Positions 44,771-52,911 of a stretch of 64,000 bases of DNA are shown one piece after another. Source of the stretch: Nitrospirota bacterium (lineage in GTDB: Bacteria > Nitrospirota > Nitrospiria > Nitrospirales > Nitrospiraceae). A program made the translations under genes and the position numbers. Each line of letters begins with the position of its first letter. The stretch's first letter is position 1. The notes under the pieces were generated by a model. That model was not told where the DNA came from. It searched no databases and saw nothing but the letters and a program-made list of their open reading frames with translations. The DNA lies in NCBI GenBank assembly GCA_002737345.1, contig NSIK01000016.1, forward strand, positions 8,158 to 72,157, written 5' to 3'.

Positions 44771-45811
44771 CTACCGGAGACCCACTTGTTCGATCAGCGT
44801 GAGGGTCGGCTCGCGTAATTCCGCCAGCTTGGTGAGGGGGACCAAGGCGGCACGGAAGCTCTTCCGCTCCACGAGGGCCGGGTCCGCTTTCACGTCCGGG
44901 TGAAGGGGATATTCCTTGTCGAGGTCCGCGAATAATTTCTGCCCTGCGTGGGCGACCAGGAATTCGACGAGGAGCTTGGCGCTCTCCAAATGCTTGGTCG
45001 ACTTGATGATGCCAACACCGGCGACGTTCATGATGGCCCCCATGCCGCCTTCAAATTGATCCGGCATCAAGGCGGCGATCGGCGCATTGGGCTGTGTGGC
45101 GAGGTGACGGTAGATGTAGTAGTGATTCACGATCCCCAGCGCGACCTGCCCCTTAGCGACGGCATCCACGATCTGTGAACTCTTCTGATAGACTTGGCCG
45201 TCCGCATTGGCCTTGAGGCCCTGCAGGAACTGTCGGGTCTTTTCGTCTCCATGAATGGCGCGAATGACCGACACGCCGGCTTGTAAATATTCGCTGCCGG
45301 AATTCGGAATGGCGATCTTATCTTTCCATTTCGGGTCGGCGAGGTCGAGAAGCGACTTTACCTGGTCCGGCTTCACCAGCGAGGTGTTGTAGACGACGGC
45401 CCAAAACCGTCCGGAGAGTCCGACCCAGGCATTGTCCGGCGCGCGGAATTGCGCTGGGATGGCCCGTTCGACTTCCCGCATGTTCAAGGGGCGGAGGAGG
45501 CCGGCGGTTCGGGCCAGCTCCAAGCTGCCTGCGTCGTTGGTGATCAAGAGGTCTGCCGAGGTGTGATTCCCTTCCGCTTTCAGCCGATTGACCAATTCCG
45601 TCGTGCCGGAGGAGAGGAGCTCGATTTGGATGCCAGTGCTCGCCGTAAAGGCGTCGAGGACCGGCTTGATGAGCCGTTCTCCGCGGCCAGAGTAGATCGT
45701 GAGTTTGTCCGCTGCTTGGGCGCAGGGTGCCAGGAGCCCGACGACCACAGCGAACATGAGACCAGCGAGGATCGCCCGGCGTAATGTTGGCAGGGAGCAG
45801 GTGAAGAACAT
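44771..45811 (-). CDS. fbpA: Ferric-iron ABC transporter periplasmic binding protein FbpA
   Basis: 346 residues with a signal peptide (ends PCAQAADKLTIYSGR). It starts as a class of transferrin-like periplasmic ferric-binding proteins (LTIYSGRGERLIKPVLDAF). The paired Tyr iron ligands are in GIVNHYYIYRHLA, with other ligands likely upstream. The promoter at 45836-45882 overlaps a Fur-box palindrome. First gene of fbpA-fbpB-fbpC. Confidence 0.95.
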   Translation of the reverse strand: MFFTCSLPTLRRAILAGLMFAVVVGLLAPCAQAADKLTIYSGRGERLIKPVLDAFTASTGIQIELLSSGTTELVNRLKAEGNHTSADLLITNDAGSLELARTAGLLRPLNMREVERAIPAQFRAPDNAWVGLSGRFWAVVYNTSLVKPDQVKSLLDLADPKWKDKIAIPNSGSEYLQAGVSVIRAIHGDEKTRQFLQGLKANADGQVYQKSSQIVDAVAKGQVALGIVNHYYIYRHLATQPNAPIAALMPDQFEGGMGAIMNVAGVGIIKSTKHLESAKLLVEFLVAHAGQKLFADLDKEYPLHPDVKADPALVERKSFRAALVPLTKLAELREPTLTLIEQVGLR

Positions 45812-45835
45812 GGAGGAGCCCTCATGTAATTGAAA

Positions 45836-45882
45836 TTGATAAGCCGTATCAAGATGATACTAAAAAAAAGCTAGTCCGTCAA
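45836..45882 (-). promoter_or_regulatory. fbpA promoter with Fur-box palindrome
   Basis: Minus-strand TTGACG -35 (45877-45882), a 17-base spacer and TATCAT -10 (45854-45859). Immediately downstream lies the dyad TTGATAAGCCGTATCAA (45836-45852), with 6-base arms around a 5-base centre in a Fur-like A/T-rich context. The -35 overlaps the fur stop codon. Iron-dependent repression is likely, with Fur itself encoded next door. Confidence 0.65.
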
Positions 45883-46313
45883 TGGCGGCAGCGGGAGCAG
45901 AGGCCGTAAAGCTCAAGCCGGTGGGTGGTGATGGTGAATTTGTTTTTGCTGGCCACTTCTTCTTGGAGCCGTTCGATTTCTTCGTTTTCAAATTCCACGA
46001 TCTTCTGGCAACCGGTGCAGATGAGGTGATCGTGGTGGCCCTTGTGCGTGATATTGTCGTATTGCGTCTGGGAGCCGAAGTGGCGGGCCTGCGCCAAGCC
46101 TGCATCGCAAAACAGGTTGAGCGTTCGGTAGATGGTGGCGAGCCCCAAGTGAGGATCAGACTTGGCCAACTGGTGATACATGGCTTCTGCCGTAATATGT
46201 TCTTGGCGAAGAAACGCGCTCAGGATCAATTCCCGTTGGCGGGTGAGTTTGAGCTGATGCTTGCCCAGGTGCTCCTTGAGCGCCTTCATTTCCTTCACAT
46301 GCGTATTCGCCAT
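45879..46313 (-). CDS. fur: Ferric uptake regulator Fur
   Basis: 144 residues from ATG 46313 with GGAGG eight bases upstream. The winged-helix DNA-binding domain covers residues about 1-85 (LTRQRELILSAFLRQEHITAEAMYHQL and LGLATIYRTLNLF). The dimerisation domain has metal-binding His in GHHDHLICTGCQKIVEFE and a second CxxC, CSRC, for structural zinc. It lies head-to-tail with the fbpABC unit, whose Fur-like operator it probably binds. A longer frame to 46367 exists but lacks a ribosome site. Confidence 0.95.
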   Translation of the reverse strand: MANTHVKEMKALKEHLGKHQLKLTRQRELILSAFLRQEHITAEAMYHQLAKSDPHLGLATIYRTLNLFCDAGLAQARHFGSQTQYDNITHKGHHDHLICTGCQKIVEFENEEIERLQEEVASKNKFTITTHRLELYGLCSRCRH

Positions 46314-46337
46314 ATCGATAGCCTCCGAACGGATTCC

Positions 46338-46367
46338 ATTAAAGACGAAACTAGTCCAACCGGTCAA
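46338..46367 (-). promoter_or_regulatory. fur promoter
   Basis: Minus-strand TTGACC (46362-46367), an 18-base spacer and TTTAAT (46338-46343), about 25 bases before the fur start. No Fur box is apparent in it, so autoregulation is not evident. Confidence 0.5.
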
Positions 46368-46404
46368 GGGGGTGTTGAACTGGAGCAGAGGCGGAGACGC
46401 GGAA

Positions 46405-46434
46405 TTGACTGAGATCTTCCGCGCTGTTTATAGT
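46405..46434 (+). promoter_or_regulatory. Promoter for the Panacea-like gene
   Basis: TTGACT (46405-46410), an 18-base spacer and TATAGT (46429-46434), about 39 bases before the start codon. Divergent from fur. Confidence 0.6.
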
Positions 46435-46472
46435 GCGCAGGCCCAAACATGGAACAAGCGAGGCATTAGCGC

Positions 46473-47051
46473 ATGCGGAAACCCAATCAGATTACGGTCG
46501 ACCGGGCTCTTCTTCTCTATGTGTTGCACCTGACGGAGCCCCACGGCCTGTTGAGCGACGTGAAGCTGCAGCAGCTCTGTTTTTTGTGCGAACTGCAAAT
46601 GTTCGGCAAGGGCTTCAAGGGCTTTCATTTCGAATTCTTCCGGTTCGCTTATGGAGCTTTCAGCAAGGATTTGGATAACGACCTGACTTCACTGCGCCGG
46701 AAGGAGCGGGTAGAAAACTTTACTCTTTCGGACCAGGCCAGGAAAGACGTCATCTTTTTGCTCGAGAAAAATATCGAAGGGGTGGAAACGAACGAGAAGA
46801 TCGTGGAGATTTTGAAGGCAGTCGTGACGGTCTATGGGCCACAGGATAGCGGTCAGATTACCCAGTCGGTCGAGTCAGTCGACTTGAGTACGCCTCAGGA
46901 TCTTGAGTTTAAAATTCCGATCCGCGATATTGTCTTTCACACGACGCTCCTCGTGCCGTCCCGGATCGAGGTGCAGGCGGAGTTCACGCTGCCGGCTCCG
47001 GTCCTGGCCAAGCTGAATGTTGGGATGGGTTACGAACCGGGCAGCCGGTAG
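46473..47051 (+). CDS. Panacea/DUF4065-like protein
   Basis: 192 residues. The segment HGLLSDVKLQQLCFLCELQMFGKGFKGFHFEFFRFAYGAFSKDLDNDL resembles the Panacea (DUF4065) domain, a general antitoxin and chaperone-linked domain found in TA modules. The C-terminal part (about 95-192) is helical then beta-rich and not recognised. No toxin-like gene is adjacent: the neighbours are fur and an M32 peptidase. Family assignment moderate; function not assigned. It has its own strong promoter, and its 3' end overlaps the convergent peptidase gene by 22 bases. Confidence 0.6.
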   Translation: MRKPNQITVDRALLLYVLHLTEPHGLLSDVKLQQLCFLCELQMFGKGFKGFHFEFFRFAYGAFSKDLDNDLTSLRRKERVENFTLSDQARKDVIFLLEKNIEGVETNEKIVEILKAVVTVYGPQDSGQITQSVESVDLSTPQDLEFKIPIRDIVFHTTLLVPSRIEVQAEFTLPAPVLAKLNVGMGYEPGSR

Positions 47052-48571
47052 ATCTCGCCGTATTTTTTCTCCACATAAGACAAAAATGGTTCCGGGTCGA
47101 GGCTCTTGCCCGTGACTCGCTTCGCCAGGTGATCCGGCGTGAACATCCGACCCCAGCGGTGAATCTTCTGTTCGAGCCAGCGCCGTAGCTCGAATAGTTG
47201 TCCTGCCGATATATTTTCTTCCAGCCGTGGAATTTCCAGTTTGGCCTGTTCGTAGAACTGGACAGAGTAGAGATTGCCCAGCGTGTAGGTCGGGAAGTAG
47301 CCAAAGGCCCCGAGCGACCAATGCACATCTTGCAACACGCCCTCTGCATCGTTTGAGGGGCGGATGCCGAGATAGTCCTGCATCTTCTGGTTCCAGATCT
47401 CCGGCAAGTCTTCCGGCTTGGTCCTGCCTTCGATGAGATCCTGCTCGATTTCGAACCGCAGCATGATGTGGAGATTGTAGGTGAGCTCATCGGCTTCGAC
47501 CCGAATCAGCGAGGGCTTCACGCGATTAATGGCCGCATAGAATTGTTCTCCGTCGAGAGCGCCTAATTGCTGCGGGAAGGTCTGTTGTAGTAGGGGGTAA
47601 AAGAAGCGCCAAAAGGATCGCGAGCGGCCCACGCAGTTTTCCCACATGCGCGACTGGCTTTCATGAATCCCGAGCGAGACCGACTCGCCTAGCGGGGTCC
47701 CGAAGTAGCGCGTATCGAGGCCCTGGTCATAGAGGCCATGGCCTCCTTCATGGATACAGCTGAAGAGGCAGGATTGCAGGTCATGTTCGAAGACGCGCGT
47801 GGTGACGCGCACGTCCGTCGGGTGGAAGGAAGTTGTGAAGGGGTGAGACGACAGGTCGAGGCGGCCCCGTTCGAAGTCATAGCCCATGGCGATCAAGACC
47901 AACCGGCCGAATTCCATTTGTCGAGCCGTATCGTAGCTACGAAAGAGCACCGAGTCGTCGACCTGAGTCTGACTGTTCTGAATCTTTTGCAGCAATGGAA
48001 CGAGCCGCGCCTTCACCTGGGCGAAGAGGGGACGGAGCGCGGCGATCGTCGAGCCTGGCTCGTAGACATCCAGTAACGCATCGTAGGGCGAGTTCTTGTA
48101 GCCGAGATATTGGGCTTCCTGCTTTTTGAGCGACAGGATAGTGCGCAGGTTCGGCAGGAACAGTGCAAAGTTGCTCGCCTTCTTCGCCTCGGCCCAGACT
48201 TGCTGCGCCAACGAACATTCTCGGCTGAGTGTGATGACGAAATCGGAGGGCAGCTTTTTGGCGCGGCTATAGTCCCGCCATACTTCGCGGAGCAGGGATC
48301 GCGAGGGTTCATCCCAGGCATCTCCTGGTGTGTCCTGGATAACGCTGGTCTGGGGATCGATCCAGGTGGCGAGCAGCCCTTCAATCTCCAGGGAGACTAG
48401 TTTTTGGTGCGCGATACCCTGGAGGGTCGAAATCTGTTCGGCTCGGGCTTCGCCTCCGCCAGCCGGCATATAAGTTTCCTGATCCCACGAGAGGAGAGAG
48501 GCGGCGCTGTTAATGCGCTGGATCTCCAAGAGTCTGGTCGTCAAATCTTCTACGGTTTTCAGGGTCTTCAC
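47030..48571 (-). CDS. M32 family metallocarboxypeptidase (carboxypeptidase Taq type)
   Basis: 513 residues. The zinc motif HEGGHGLYDQG (HExxH form, with the M32 Gly-Gly) is at about residue 268, with the third ligand Glu in ESQSRMWEN. Other M32 blocks: PFTTSFHPTDVRVTTR upstream and RVEADELTYNLHIMLRFEIE downstream. Cytoplasmic: no signal peptide. It probably trims C-terminal residues of peptides. Convergent with the Panacea-like gene. Confidence 0.94.
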   Translation of the reverse strand: MKTLKTVEDLTTRLLEIQRINSAASLLSWDQETYMPAGGGEARAEQISTLQGIAHQKLVSLEIEGLLATWIDPQTSVIQDTPGDAWDEPSRSLLREVWRDYSRAKKLPSDFVITLSRECSLAQQVWAEAKKASNFALFLPNLRTILSLKKQEAQYLGYKNSPYDALLDVYEPGSTIAALRPLFAQVKARLVPLLQKIQNSQTQVDDSVLFRSYDTARQMEFGRLVLIAMGYDFERGRLDLSSHPFTTSFHPTDVRVTTRVFEHDLQSCLFSCIHEGGHGLYDQGLDTRYFGTPLGESVSLGIHESQSRMWENCVGRSRSFWRFFYPLLQQTFPQQLGALDGEQFYAAINRVKPSLIRVEADELTYNLHIMLRFEIEQDLIEGRTKPEDLPEIWNQKMQDYLGIRPSNDAEGVLQDVHWSLGAFGYFPTYTLGNLYSVQFYEQAKLEIPRLEENISAGQLFELRRWLEQKIHRWGRMFTPDHLAKRVTGKSLDPEPFLSYVEKKYGEIYRLPGS

Positions 48572-48722
48572 GGTAGGGTGTTCCTCCAGAAATCGTCAGG
48601 CTATGATCGTGCTTCGTTATATCCGACTCTGTAGTCTACGCAACGGACTACCTGGTTTTCAAATTGGTCGCACAGACAATACTCCTTGACGGCAGACAAA
48701 AACGATTGTATCCACATAAGAC

Positions 48723-49625
48723 ATGACTCCTCCTTCTAATAACCTGGCCTACGGATCGGTTCTTCTCGCGGCGGCCCTCTGGGGCGGCTCGATCGTGGCG
48801 CAGAAAATGGCCCTCGGGTCCTTCTCCGCCGTCGAGGCATCGGTCCTGCGGGACATCGGCGGGCTGGCAATTCTCGTGACGGCCTGGTGGTGGCAGGAGG
48901 GCACATTGGCCAAGCTGACCAAGGCGGATCTGCGGTTGTTGGGGCTGCTAGGCCTCGGCGTCTTGGGGAACCACCTCCTCATTCTCATGGGCCTCAAATA
49001 TGTGAGCGGGGCCGTGGGCGGGGTGATCATAGGAGCGAGTCCTGTGGTGACATCGCTGCTCTCGGCCCTCTTGATTCAGGATGTTCCCTTGCGTGCTGTT
49101 TGGGCCGGCGGCCTCCTCTCATTTGCGGGGGTGGCGTTGGTGTCAGTGGCGGGATTCCAAGCAGCGGGCGATCAGCCTCCGCTCGGCAGCCTGCTGGTCT
49201 TTCTCGGTGTGGCGAGCTGGGCCCTCTATAGTATCGGCAGCAGACAGCTCATGGAGCGCCATTCGGCCCTCACCGTCAATTGGACGACATTGCTTGTCGC
49301 TACGGTGTTGCAAATTCCTCTCTTGTGGACGGACCGTAAGATGCTAGATGCGGGACTCGGGTCCGTGACGCAGGCAGATTGGATGGCGCTGGGCTATCTG
49401 GTTCTCTTTGCTACGGCCATCGCCCAACAGGCCTGGCTGTTCGGCGTGAAGGGCATTGGGCCGTCGCGCGCGTCGGTCCTGGGGAACCTGACTCCTGTAG
49501 CAGCCATCGTCCTATCCGCTGTGCTCCTGAAAGAACCTGTGGGCACGAGTGAAATCCTCGGCATCGCGCTGATTTTGGCGGGGGTTTGGGTGGTCGACCG
49601 GCAAACCTCCCAGCTCACAAGCTAG
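48723..49625 (+). CDS. EamA/DMT family transporter
   Basis: 300 residues with ten hydrophobic helices in two EamA repeats (LAYGSVLLAAALWGGSIVAQKMALG and SLLVFLGVASWALYSIGSRQLME starting the halves). Drug/metabolite transporter superfamily; substrate unknown. It begins about 70 bases after a TTGACG-containing gap. Terminal residues are polar. Confidence 0.88.
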   Translation: MTPPSNNLAYGSVLLAAALWGGSIVAQKMALGSFSAVEASVLRDIGGLAILVTAWWWQEGTLAKLTKADLRLLGLLGLGVLGNHLLILMGLKYVSGAVGGVIIGASPVVTSLLSALLIQDVPLRAVWAGGLLSFAGVALVSVAGFQAAGDQPPLGSLLVFLGVASWALYSIGSRQLMERHSALTVNWTTLLVATVLQIPLLWTDRKMLDAGLGSVTQADWMALGYLVLFATAIAQQAWLFGVKGIGPSRASVLGNLTPVAAIVLSAVLLKEPVGTSEILGIALILAGVWVVDRQTSQLTS

Positions 49626-49668
49626 TGAAACGTGAGGCGTGAAAGGTAAAACGTAGAACGTAGAACTG
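49624..49668. repeat. GTGAAACGT-like short repeat cluster
   Basis: Just after the EamA stop: successive units GTGAAACGTGAGGCGTGAAAGGT-like and AAAACGTAGAACGTAGAAC. Related units occur at about 51700-51783 and 2191-2221, all intergenic. Confidence 0.5.
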
Positions 49669-49727
49669 CTAAGAGTTCTTAGTTCAAAATATTTTACTTT
49701 TAACGATTCATCTCTCACGGATCGCTG

Positions 49728-49747
49728 GACAGGCTTTTGAGCCTGTC
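49728..49747. terminator. Hairpin between EamA and SnoaL-like genes
   Basis: GACAGGCT-TTTG-AGCCTGTC, an 8-base perfect stem with a 4-base loop. No clear T-run, so a terminator is only likely by position. Confidence 0.4.
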
Positions 49748-49848
49748 TGCAAGATTACAGTCTTTTCTCTCGTCTCTAGCTTCTTGTCTCTCGCCATTTT
49801 TCGATGATTGCAGTATGATACGCGACTTTTCTCAGGCAAGGAGTCCTC

Positions 49849-50241
49849 ATGCTGGAACAGCGTATTGAAGAAGTGAACAAGGCAAACCACGCATTCTATG
49901 CCGCGTTTGGCAATCTCGATATCAACCAGATGGATAAGGTCTGGGCGCATCAGGAATACGTGACCTGCATCCATCCCGGCTGGTCGTTGCGGTCGGACTG
50001 GCATGCGGTCCGCGACTCCTGGGTCTTGATCTTCAACAACACCTTTTCGATGACATTCGAGCTCAGTGACGTGATGGTGCAGGTGGCAGGCGATATGGCC
50101 TGGGTCGTCTGCGTAGAGCACATCACCTCCCATCAATCCGAGGAGCCGCAGGAGGCGCAGGTATTAGCCACGAATCTTTTTGAGCGGATCGGAGACGAGT
50201 GGTTGCTGATACATCATCATGGGTCGGCGGTGATGGGCTAG
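49849..50241 (+). CDS. SnoaL/NTF2-like fold protein
   Basis: 130 residues, cytoplasmic. The layout helix-helix-strands (EQRIEEVNKANHAFYAAFGNLDINQMDKVWAHQEYVTCIHPGW, LSDVMVQVAGDMAWVVCVEHITSH, NLFERIGDEWLLIHHHGSAV) fits the SnoaL_3/DUF4440 NTF2-like family. The His-rich end is typical. Function unknown; it may bind a small molecule. AAGGAG precedes the ATG. Confidence 0.82.
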   Translation: MLEQRIEEVNKANHAFYAAFGNLDINQMDKVWAHQEYVTCIHPGWSLRSDWHAVRDSWVLIFNNTFSMTFELSDVMVQVAGDMAWVVCVEHITSHQSEEPQEAQVLATNLFERIGDEWLLIHHHGSAVMG

Positions 50242-50316
50242 GGCCTGTGTGTGGTTCCGTGCTCGCTGAGTGCGCACGCAAAGATGATTGAATGAGAAAA
50301 TTATGAGCGGTGCGCC

Positions 50317-50556
50317 CTAGGACTTTGGCGCTGGCGCGGTGGGGGCTTCTTCGACTCGGATGGTGCTGGCCCATTCGGCAACGAGGGGATCCCGTTCTTC
50401 CATCGTCATCCCTGCATACTTCATGAACATTTGCGGGCCTTTGCGGCGGCGCCAGATGAGATAGGCGAGGAAGTGCTCGCGGCAGATACTGTGTGTGCCG
50501 GCTGGGGCATAGACTCTTGTTTGGCAGCCTTTGATCATGCAGGTTAGGTCGTGCAT
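50317..50556 (-). CDS. Small Cys/His-containing hypothetical protein
   Basis: 79 residues with a Cys/His set (LTCMIKGC...HSICREHF) that could form a small zinc site, then a basic region (YLIWRRRKGPQMFMKYAGM). No named domain recognised. The upstream side ends close to repeat copy C at 50575. A GGAGG-like ribosome site precedes the ATG. A real small gene by codon quality, but function unknown. Confidence 0.65.
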   Translation of the reverse strand: MHDLTCMIKGCQTRVYAPAGTHSICREHFLAYLIWRRRKGPQMFMKYAGMTMEERDPLVAEWASTIRVEEAPTAPAPKS

Positions 50557-50574
50557 TCATCCTCCGGTTCAGCA

Positions 50575-50696
50575 GGATGCTGAAACAGTCCGCCAGCGTC
50601 GCTCTCGGCTCATCGAAATCCTCAACGTACTCCTGAAGGGTACGCCTCTGGGTTCGAGTCGCTTGCGGCCTTGCTGGACGGCCTTTTTGAGCACCC
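50575..50696 (+). repeat. Long-hairpin intergenic repeat, copy C (complete)
   Basis: Complete copy. The outer arms GGATGCTGAAAC...GTCCGCCAGC pair with the 3' arm GCTGGACGGCC...TTTTTGAGCACCC. The tip is ACGTACTCCTGAAGGGTACG, near-palindromic around CTGA. It lies in the gap after the 50556 gene start. Confidence 0.8.
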
Positions 50697-50905
50697 TGAG
50701 TTCAGAGCCCATAGTATGCAGGACGGACGGACTGATTATCAACCTGGCCGCTTGCGAGCTCGAATTGGCTGGTCTCATTCGGCGTTTCGGTTGCTGCTGA
50801 GCTCGTAGTCCTGACCCTCTGGAAAATCCTCTTGAAATATGGGCTGGCGGCCAGTTACGGTACACGGTCATCTCTATGTGTGAATGGGCCTAGACGAGGC
50901 TTGTG

Positions 50906-51153
50906 ATGCTCTTGCAAGTAATTCCCGTGCTAGGTGCTTTGATGGTCCTGTCGGATTATAGTTTTATTTAGGGCGGGGGTTAGCGTGAATTGGATGCGGG
51001 CTACCTCGCGCTGAGCATCGTCGGTCGTTGTTGCTGGGGATTGTCGCGATTGCGGATCAGCGAGTGGGATTTATTTTTTTGGAGTTTGTGTGGGCCGGCC
51101 TGGGATTGGTCGGCGTAGCCAGGGCCGTAAAGGCTACTCGTACTGCGAGTTAA
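50906..51153 (+). pseudogene. Decayed CBU_0592-like small membrane protein
   Basis: Frame 1 reads from ATG 50906: MLLQVIPVLGALMVLSDYSF-I and then TAG at 50969. A different frame gives ELDAGYLALSIVG, and a third gives SLLLGIVAIADQRVGFIFLE followed by FVWAGLGLVGVARAVKATRT-AS with stop at 51151. Joined, they make a coherent small multi-helix membrane protein resembling the CBU_0592 family. This suggests at least one stop and two frameshifts. Alternatively, the coding order is only a remnant; no intact copy exists in the window. Confidence 0.55.
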
Positions 51154-51174
51154 CAGGGTTCGGATGAAAGGAAT

Positions 51175-51663
51175 ATGCACATGGCGGGTTTGATGTCGGC
51201 GGATGAGATTTTTGAAAAGGCGCAGAATGCCGCAGCGGCGGCCACGAATGCTGATGAAAAGCCCATGCAGATCGATTACCCGGCGTTGAAGGAAACGATC
51301 CGCACTGCCTTGGGTGATCGCAAAGTTGCACGCTGCCACATCAATAAATTTTTGCCCGAGGGTTATGAAGACCAGGGGCGCTTCAACTTGGTGCTGCTGA
51401 CCGCTGGGAACGTGGTGTTCGATATGGTCATCGGCGATTCCTATTTCCGCTACGATGTGGTCTCGGTCAGTCAGCTGGATAAAGTCCAGGTGATTGATGC
51501 CATGTGGGACAACAAGGAAAAGCGTAAGGAAGAGCCGTTCCTGAGCCTCCGCCTGATGCATGCCGAAGAGGCCCACCTCTTGTTGGCGTTGGAAGATGAA
51601 GAGCGGACGAGCCTCCTGGCCTTTGCCAGCGCCGTATCTTTGGTCAGGAATCCAGAGAAGTAA
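51175..51663 (+). CDS. Conserved hypothetical protein
   Basis: 162 residues from ATG 51175 (or 51181), preceded by AAAGGAA. An N-terminal Ala-rich helix precedes an alpha/beta domain (LKETIRTALGDRKVARCHINKFLPEG, RFNLVLLTAGNVVFDMVIGDSYFRYDVVSVSQLDKVQVI, LRLMHAEEAHLLLALEDEE). The strand-turn-strand pattern hints at a PH-like fold, but no family is recognised. No partner suggested by context. Confidence 0.7.
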   Translation: MHMAGLMSADEIFEKAQNAAAAATNADEKPMQIDYPALKETIRTALGDRKVARCHINKFLPEGYEDQGRFNLVLLTAGNVVFDMVIGDSYFRYDVVSVSQLDKVQVIDAMWDNKEKRKEEPFLSLRLMHAEEAHLLLALEDEERTSLLAFASAVSLVRNPEK

Positions 51664-51784
51664 AGTAGAAGGCCGCTCAAAAAGCCCGTTCACTAATCCG
51701 TGAGATGTGAAACGTAAAAGGTTACAGAGAGCGGCCTCCAGTATCCTTGCGTATCACCTTTCACGTCTTACGTTTTACGGTTAT
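51664..51784. repeat. Inverted repeat region with GTGAAACGT-like units
   Basis: AGGCCGCTC (51670) and GAGCGGCCT (about 51730) form a 9-base stem. Two arms with GTGAAACGTAAAAGGT-like units run in opposite orientation (51700-51720 and 51763-51783). Could be a transcript hairpin or part of a short repeat family; no gene. Confidence 0.45.
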
Positions 51785-51794
51785 TTAGAACGAC

Positions 51795-51820
51795 GCCGGC
51801 GGACTGTTTCAGCGTCCTGC
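51795..51820 (-). repeat. Long-hairpin intergenic repeat, copy D (terminal fragment)
   Basis: Reverse orientation GCCGGCGGACTGTTTCAGCG then TCCTGC matches the outer arm of copies A and C. Only about 26 bases survive, running into the ygfZ stop codon. Confidence 0.55.
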
Positions 51821-52911
51821 TAGGCGCGACGGTAAAAGGGGAGAGCCTGCACCGTCGCGTCATGACAAGCGCCATCGATTTCAACGGTGAGGATTGTGCC
51901 GGGGGCTGAGAAGTCCCGAAGCGGGAATGCCAGGGCGATAGGGGCTTTCATCTGAGGTGACCGGGTCGCACTACTGATCCAGCCGAGTTCGCGGTCTCCG
52001 CTGAAGAGCTTGGCGCCTCTCGGTGGAATGACCGATCCCGTCATGACCAGCCCGACTAAGTGCCGCCGCACGTTGCCATAGGTATCCATTCTCGCCACGA
52101 CTTCCTGCCCCGGGTAGCAGCCCTTACTCAAGCTAAAGGCTTTCCCTTCCAGATTCGCTTCCGGCGGGACGATCTCTTCATTGAGGTCCGGTCCTGCTTT
52201 GGGTAGACCTGCTTCGATGCGAAGGGCTTCGCGAGCGAGACTTCCGACGGCTTTGATGCCGTGGACCGCGCCCGCCTCGATGAGTCGCTCCCAGGCCCGG
52301 CTAAGGGCCTCGGCTGGCAGTAATACTTCAATGTCAGTCTCTCCGGTCTCTTCTGTGCGCAGGACGAACGAGGCATGCCCGCTGATCTGGGCTGCAACGG
52401 CACTCACCGGCTTGATGTCGCTCATCTCCACGCCGAATGCGGCGCTGACGGTGGCGCAGGCCTTGGGCCCGCTGATGAGCAAGAGCCCCCAGGATTCTGC
52501 GCAGTTTTCCATCTTCGCTTTGATCCCGTAGAGCAGGAACTTTTTAAGCGCTTGGATGGTGGCCTCGCCGACCTCGCCGACATCTTCCACCCACAGACTG
52601 TCAGCCAGGGCATAGACCCGGAAATAGCCGAGCATCTTGCCCTTATGAGTGAGAAAGCTCGAATAGCGGCCCTGGCCTGGCCGGAGCGGGAGAATGTCGT
52701 TGCTGATAAGGCCTTGCAGCCACTTCACACGGTCGTCGCCGGTGACGCGAATCTTGCCCCGGTGCGAGAGGTCGGAGAGGCCGACTGCCTGGCGCACCGC
52801 CTGATATTCCTCGACCCATTTACCATAGTGAGCGGGCATGTCCCAGCCTGCGGCCTCTTCAAATGTGGCGCCGAGATTCGTATGGTGATCGTGGAGGCGT
52901 GACTGTTTCAT
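51820..52911 (-). CDS. ygfZ: YgfZ/GcvT-domain folate-binding protein
   Basis: 363 residues of the GcvT-fold folate-binding family. The diagnostic YgfZ motif KGCYPGQEVVARMDTYGNVRR (Lys-Gly-Cys-Tyr-x-Gly-Gln-Glu) is at about residue 265. N-terminal WDMPAHYGKWVEEYQAVRQAVGLSDLSHRGKIRVTG is aminomethyltransferase-like. Implicated in Fe-S cluster maintenance with folate. It overlaps the next gene (52908) by four bases, so transcription runs 53315 to 51820. Confidence 0.92.
   Translation of the reverse strand: MKQSRLHDHHTNLGATFEEAAGWDMPAHYGKWVEEYQAVRQAVGLSDLSHRGKIRVTGDDRVKWLQGLISNDILPLRPGQGRYSSFLTHKGKMLGYFRVYALADSLWVEDVGEVGEATIQALKKFLLYGIKAKMENCAESWGLLLISGPKACATVSAAFGVEMSDIKPVSAVAAQISGHASFVLRTEETGETDIEVLLPAEALSRAWERLIEAGAVHGIKAVGSLAREALRIEAGLPKAGPDLNEEIVPPEANLEGKAFSLSKGCYPGQEVVARMDTYGNVRRHLVGLVMTGSVIPPRGAKLFSGDRELGWISSATRSPQMKAPIALAFPLRDFSAPGTILTVEIDGACHDATVQALPFYRRA

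Noticed and set aside
50575-50696. Repeat copy C considered as a CRISPR unit or rho-independent terminator
   Set aside because: Copies are single, unequally spaced and have no spacers; full-length hairpin shape and dispersed positions fit a REP/MITE-like family better.
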